From: Thermoflexibacter sp.
GTDB taxonomy: Bacteria > Bacteroidota > Bacteroidia > Cytophagales > Thermoflexibacteraceae
DNA length: 5,886 nucleotides
NCBI GenBank assembly: GCA_025455345.1
Contig: JALOMS010000326.1
Span: forward strand, 1 to 5,886
Reading direction: 5' to 3'
Below the pieces are notes generated by a model. The model was given only the letters and a program-made list of their open reading frames with translations. It ran no database searches and was not told the DNA's origin. The position numbers and the translations under genes were made by a program. This document shows, one piece after another, positions 5,721 to 5,886 of this stretch; within the stretch, counting starts at the first letter, position 1; each line of letters opens with the position of its first letter.

Positions 5721-5886
5721 ATGATATACTTATTTATTAAAAAAGTTATGAACAGAAGTATTTACCCAAGAAAGGTGATGACTCTTTCCAAAAGATTTGT
5801 TGCTATTGGTCTCTTTTTACTTTATTGCTTAATAGCCACAACCTTACAAGCTCAAAATGTGGGTGATTATAGAACAGCAAGCAATA
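5721..5886 (+). CDS. Secreted protein with signal peptide, 3'-truncated by window edge
   Basis: Only the first 55 residues are in the window. The frame opens with ATG at 5721 just after an in-frame TAA (5712-5714); further in-frame ATGs at 5748 and 5778 are possible starts. From 5778 the protein would begin MTLSKRFVAIGLFLLYCLI, a compact signal peptide with a basic end, a hydrophobic core and likely cleavage at TLQA/QNVGDYRT. From 5721 the basic region is unusually long. An AAAGG precedes the 5778 ATG but only 2 nt away, and AGGA lies 12 nt before 5721, so neither site decides the start. Mature N-termini of the form QxVGDYRT are common in large secreted or surface proteins of Bacteroidota that have C-terminal type IX secretion signals; the C-terminus is not visible here, so that route is only an inference. 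Function unknown. Confidence 0.72.
   Translation, partial: MIYLFIKKVMNRSIYPRKVMTLSKRFVAIGLFLLYCLIATTLQAQNVGDYRTASN

Overview
The window looks like chromosomal DNA from a low-GC member of the Bacteroidota, probably Cytophagia/Flavobacteriia-like. The reasons are: AT-rich sequence, gene starts without clear Shine-Dalgarno sequences, good matches to the Bacteroidota promoter motif TAnnTTTG, a SulP transporter with a long extension after its STAS domain as seen in that phylum, and a final gene whose signal peptide and mature N-terminus resemble secreted Bacteroidota proteins. Species cannot be decided from the sequence alone.

Layout. Bases 1-1763 (+) hold the 3' three quarters of a SulP-family anion transporter; its reading frame runs off the left edge. 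It converges, across a 75-bp gap with no recognisable terminator, on a complete ATP-dependent DNA ligase (1839-3440, -), best started at a GTG codon. Upstream of the ligase lies a repeat-rich stretch (about 3524-4432). It contains the N-terminal part of an IS4-family transposase (3682-4284, -) bracketed by two inverted 88-bp arms that match at 77 of 88 positions without gaps, plus a further 28-bp copy of part of the arm just outside. A uridine-phosphorylase-like nucleoside phosphorylase starts only 22 bp beyond the right arm (4455-5324, +) and is followed by a hairpin plus T-run terminator. An AT-rich gap (5436-5720) with a perfect 9-bp inverted repeat and a candidate promoter leads to the start of a secreted protein gene cut by the right edge.

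How the genes relate. There is no sign of one functional pathway here. The transporter, ligase, phosphorylase and secreted protein look like independent housekeeping or accessory genes. The ligase family often sits beside a nuclease, an Lhr-type helicase and a phosphoesterase in a DNA-damage cassette, but none of these partners is present in the window. The most unusual structure is the 866-bp inverted-repeat element between the ligase and the phosphorylase. It looks like a decayed or non-autonomous mobile element, or an IS remnant caught in a repeat family. I do not see convincing evidence for a wholly new biological system.
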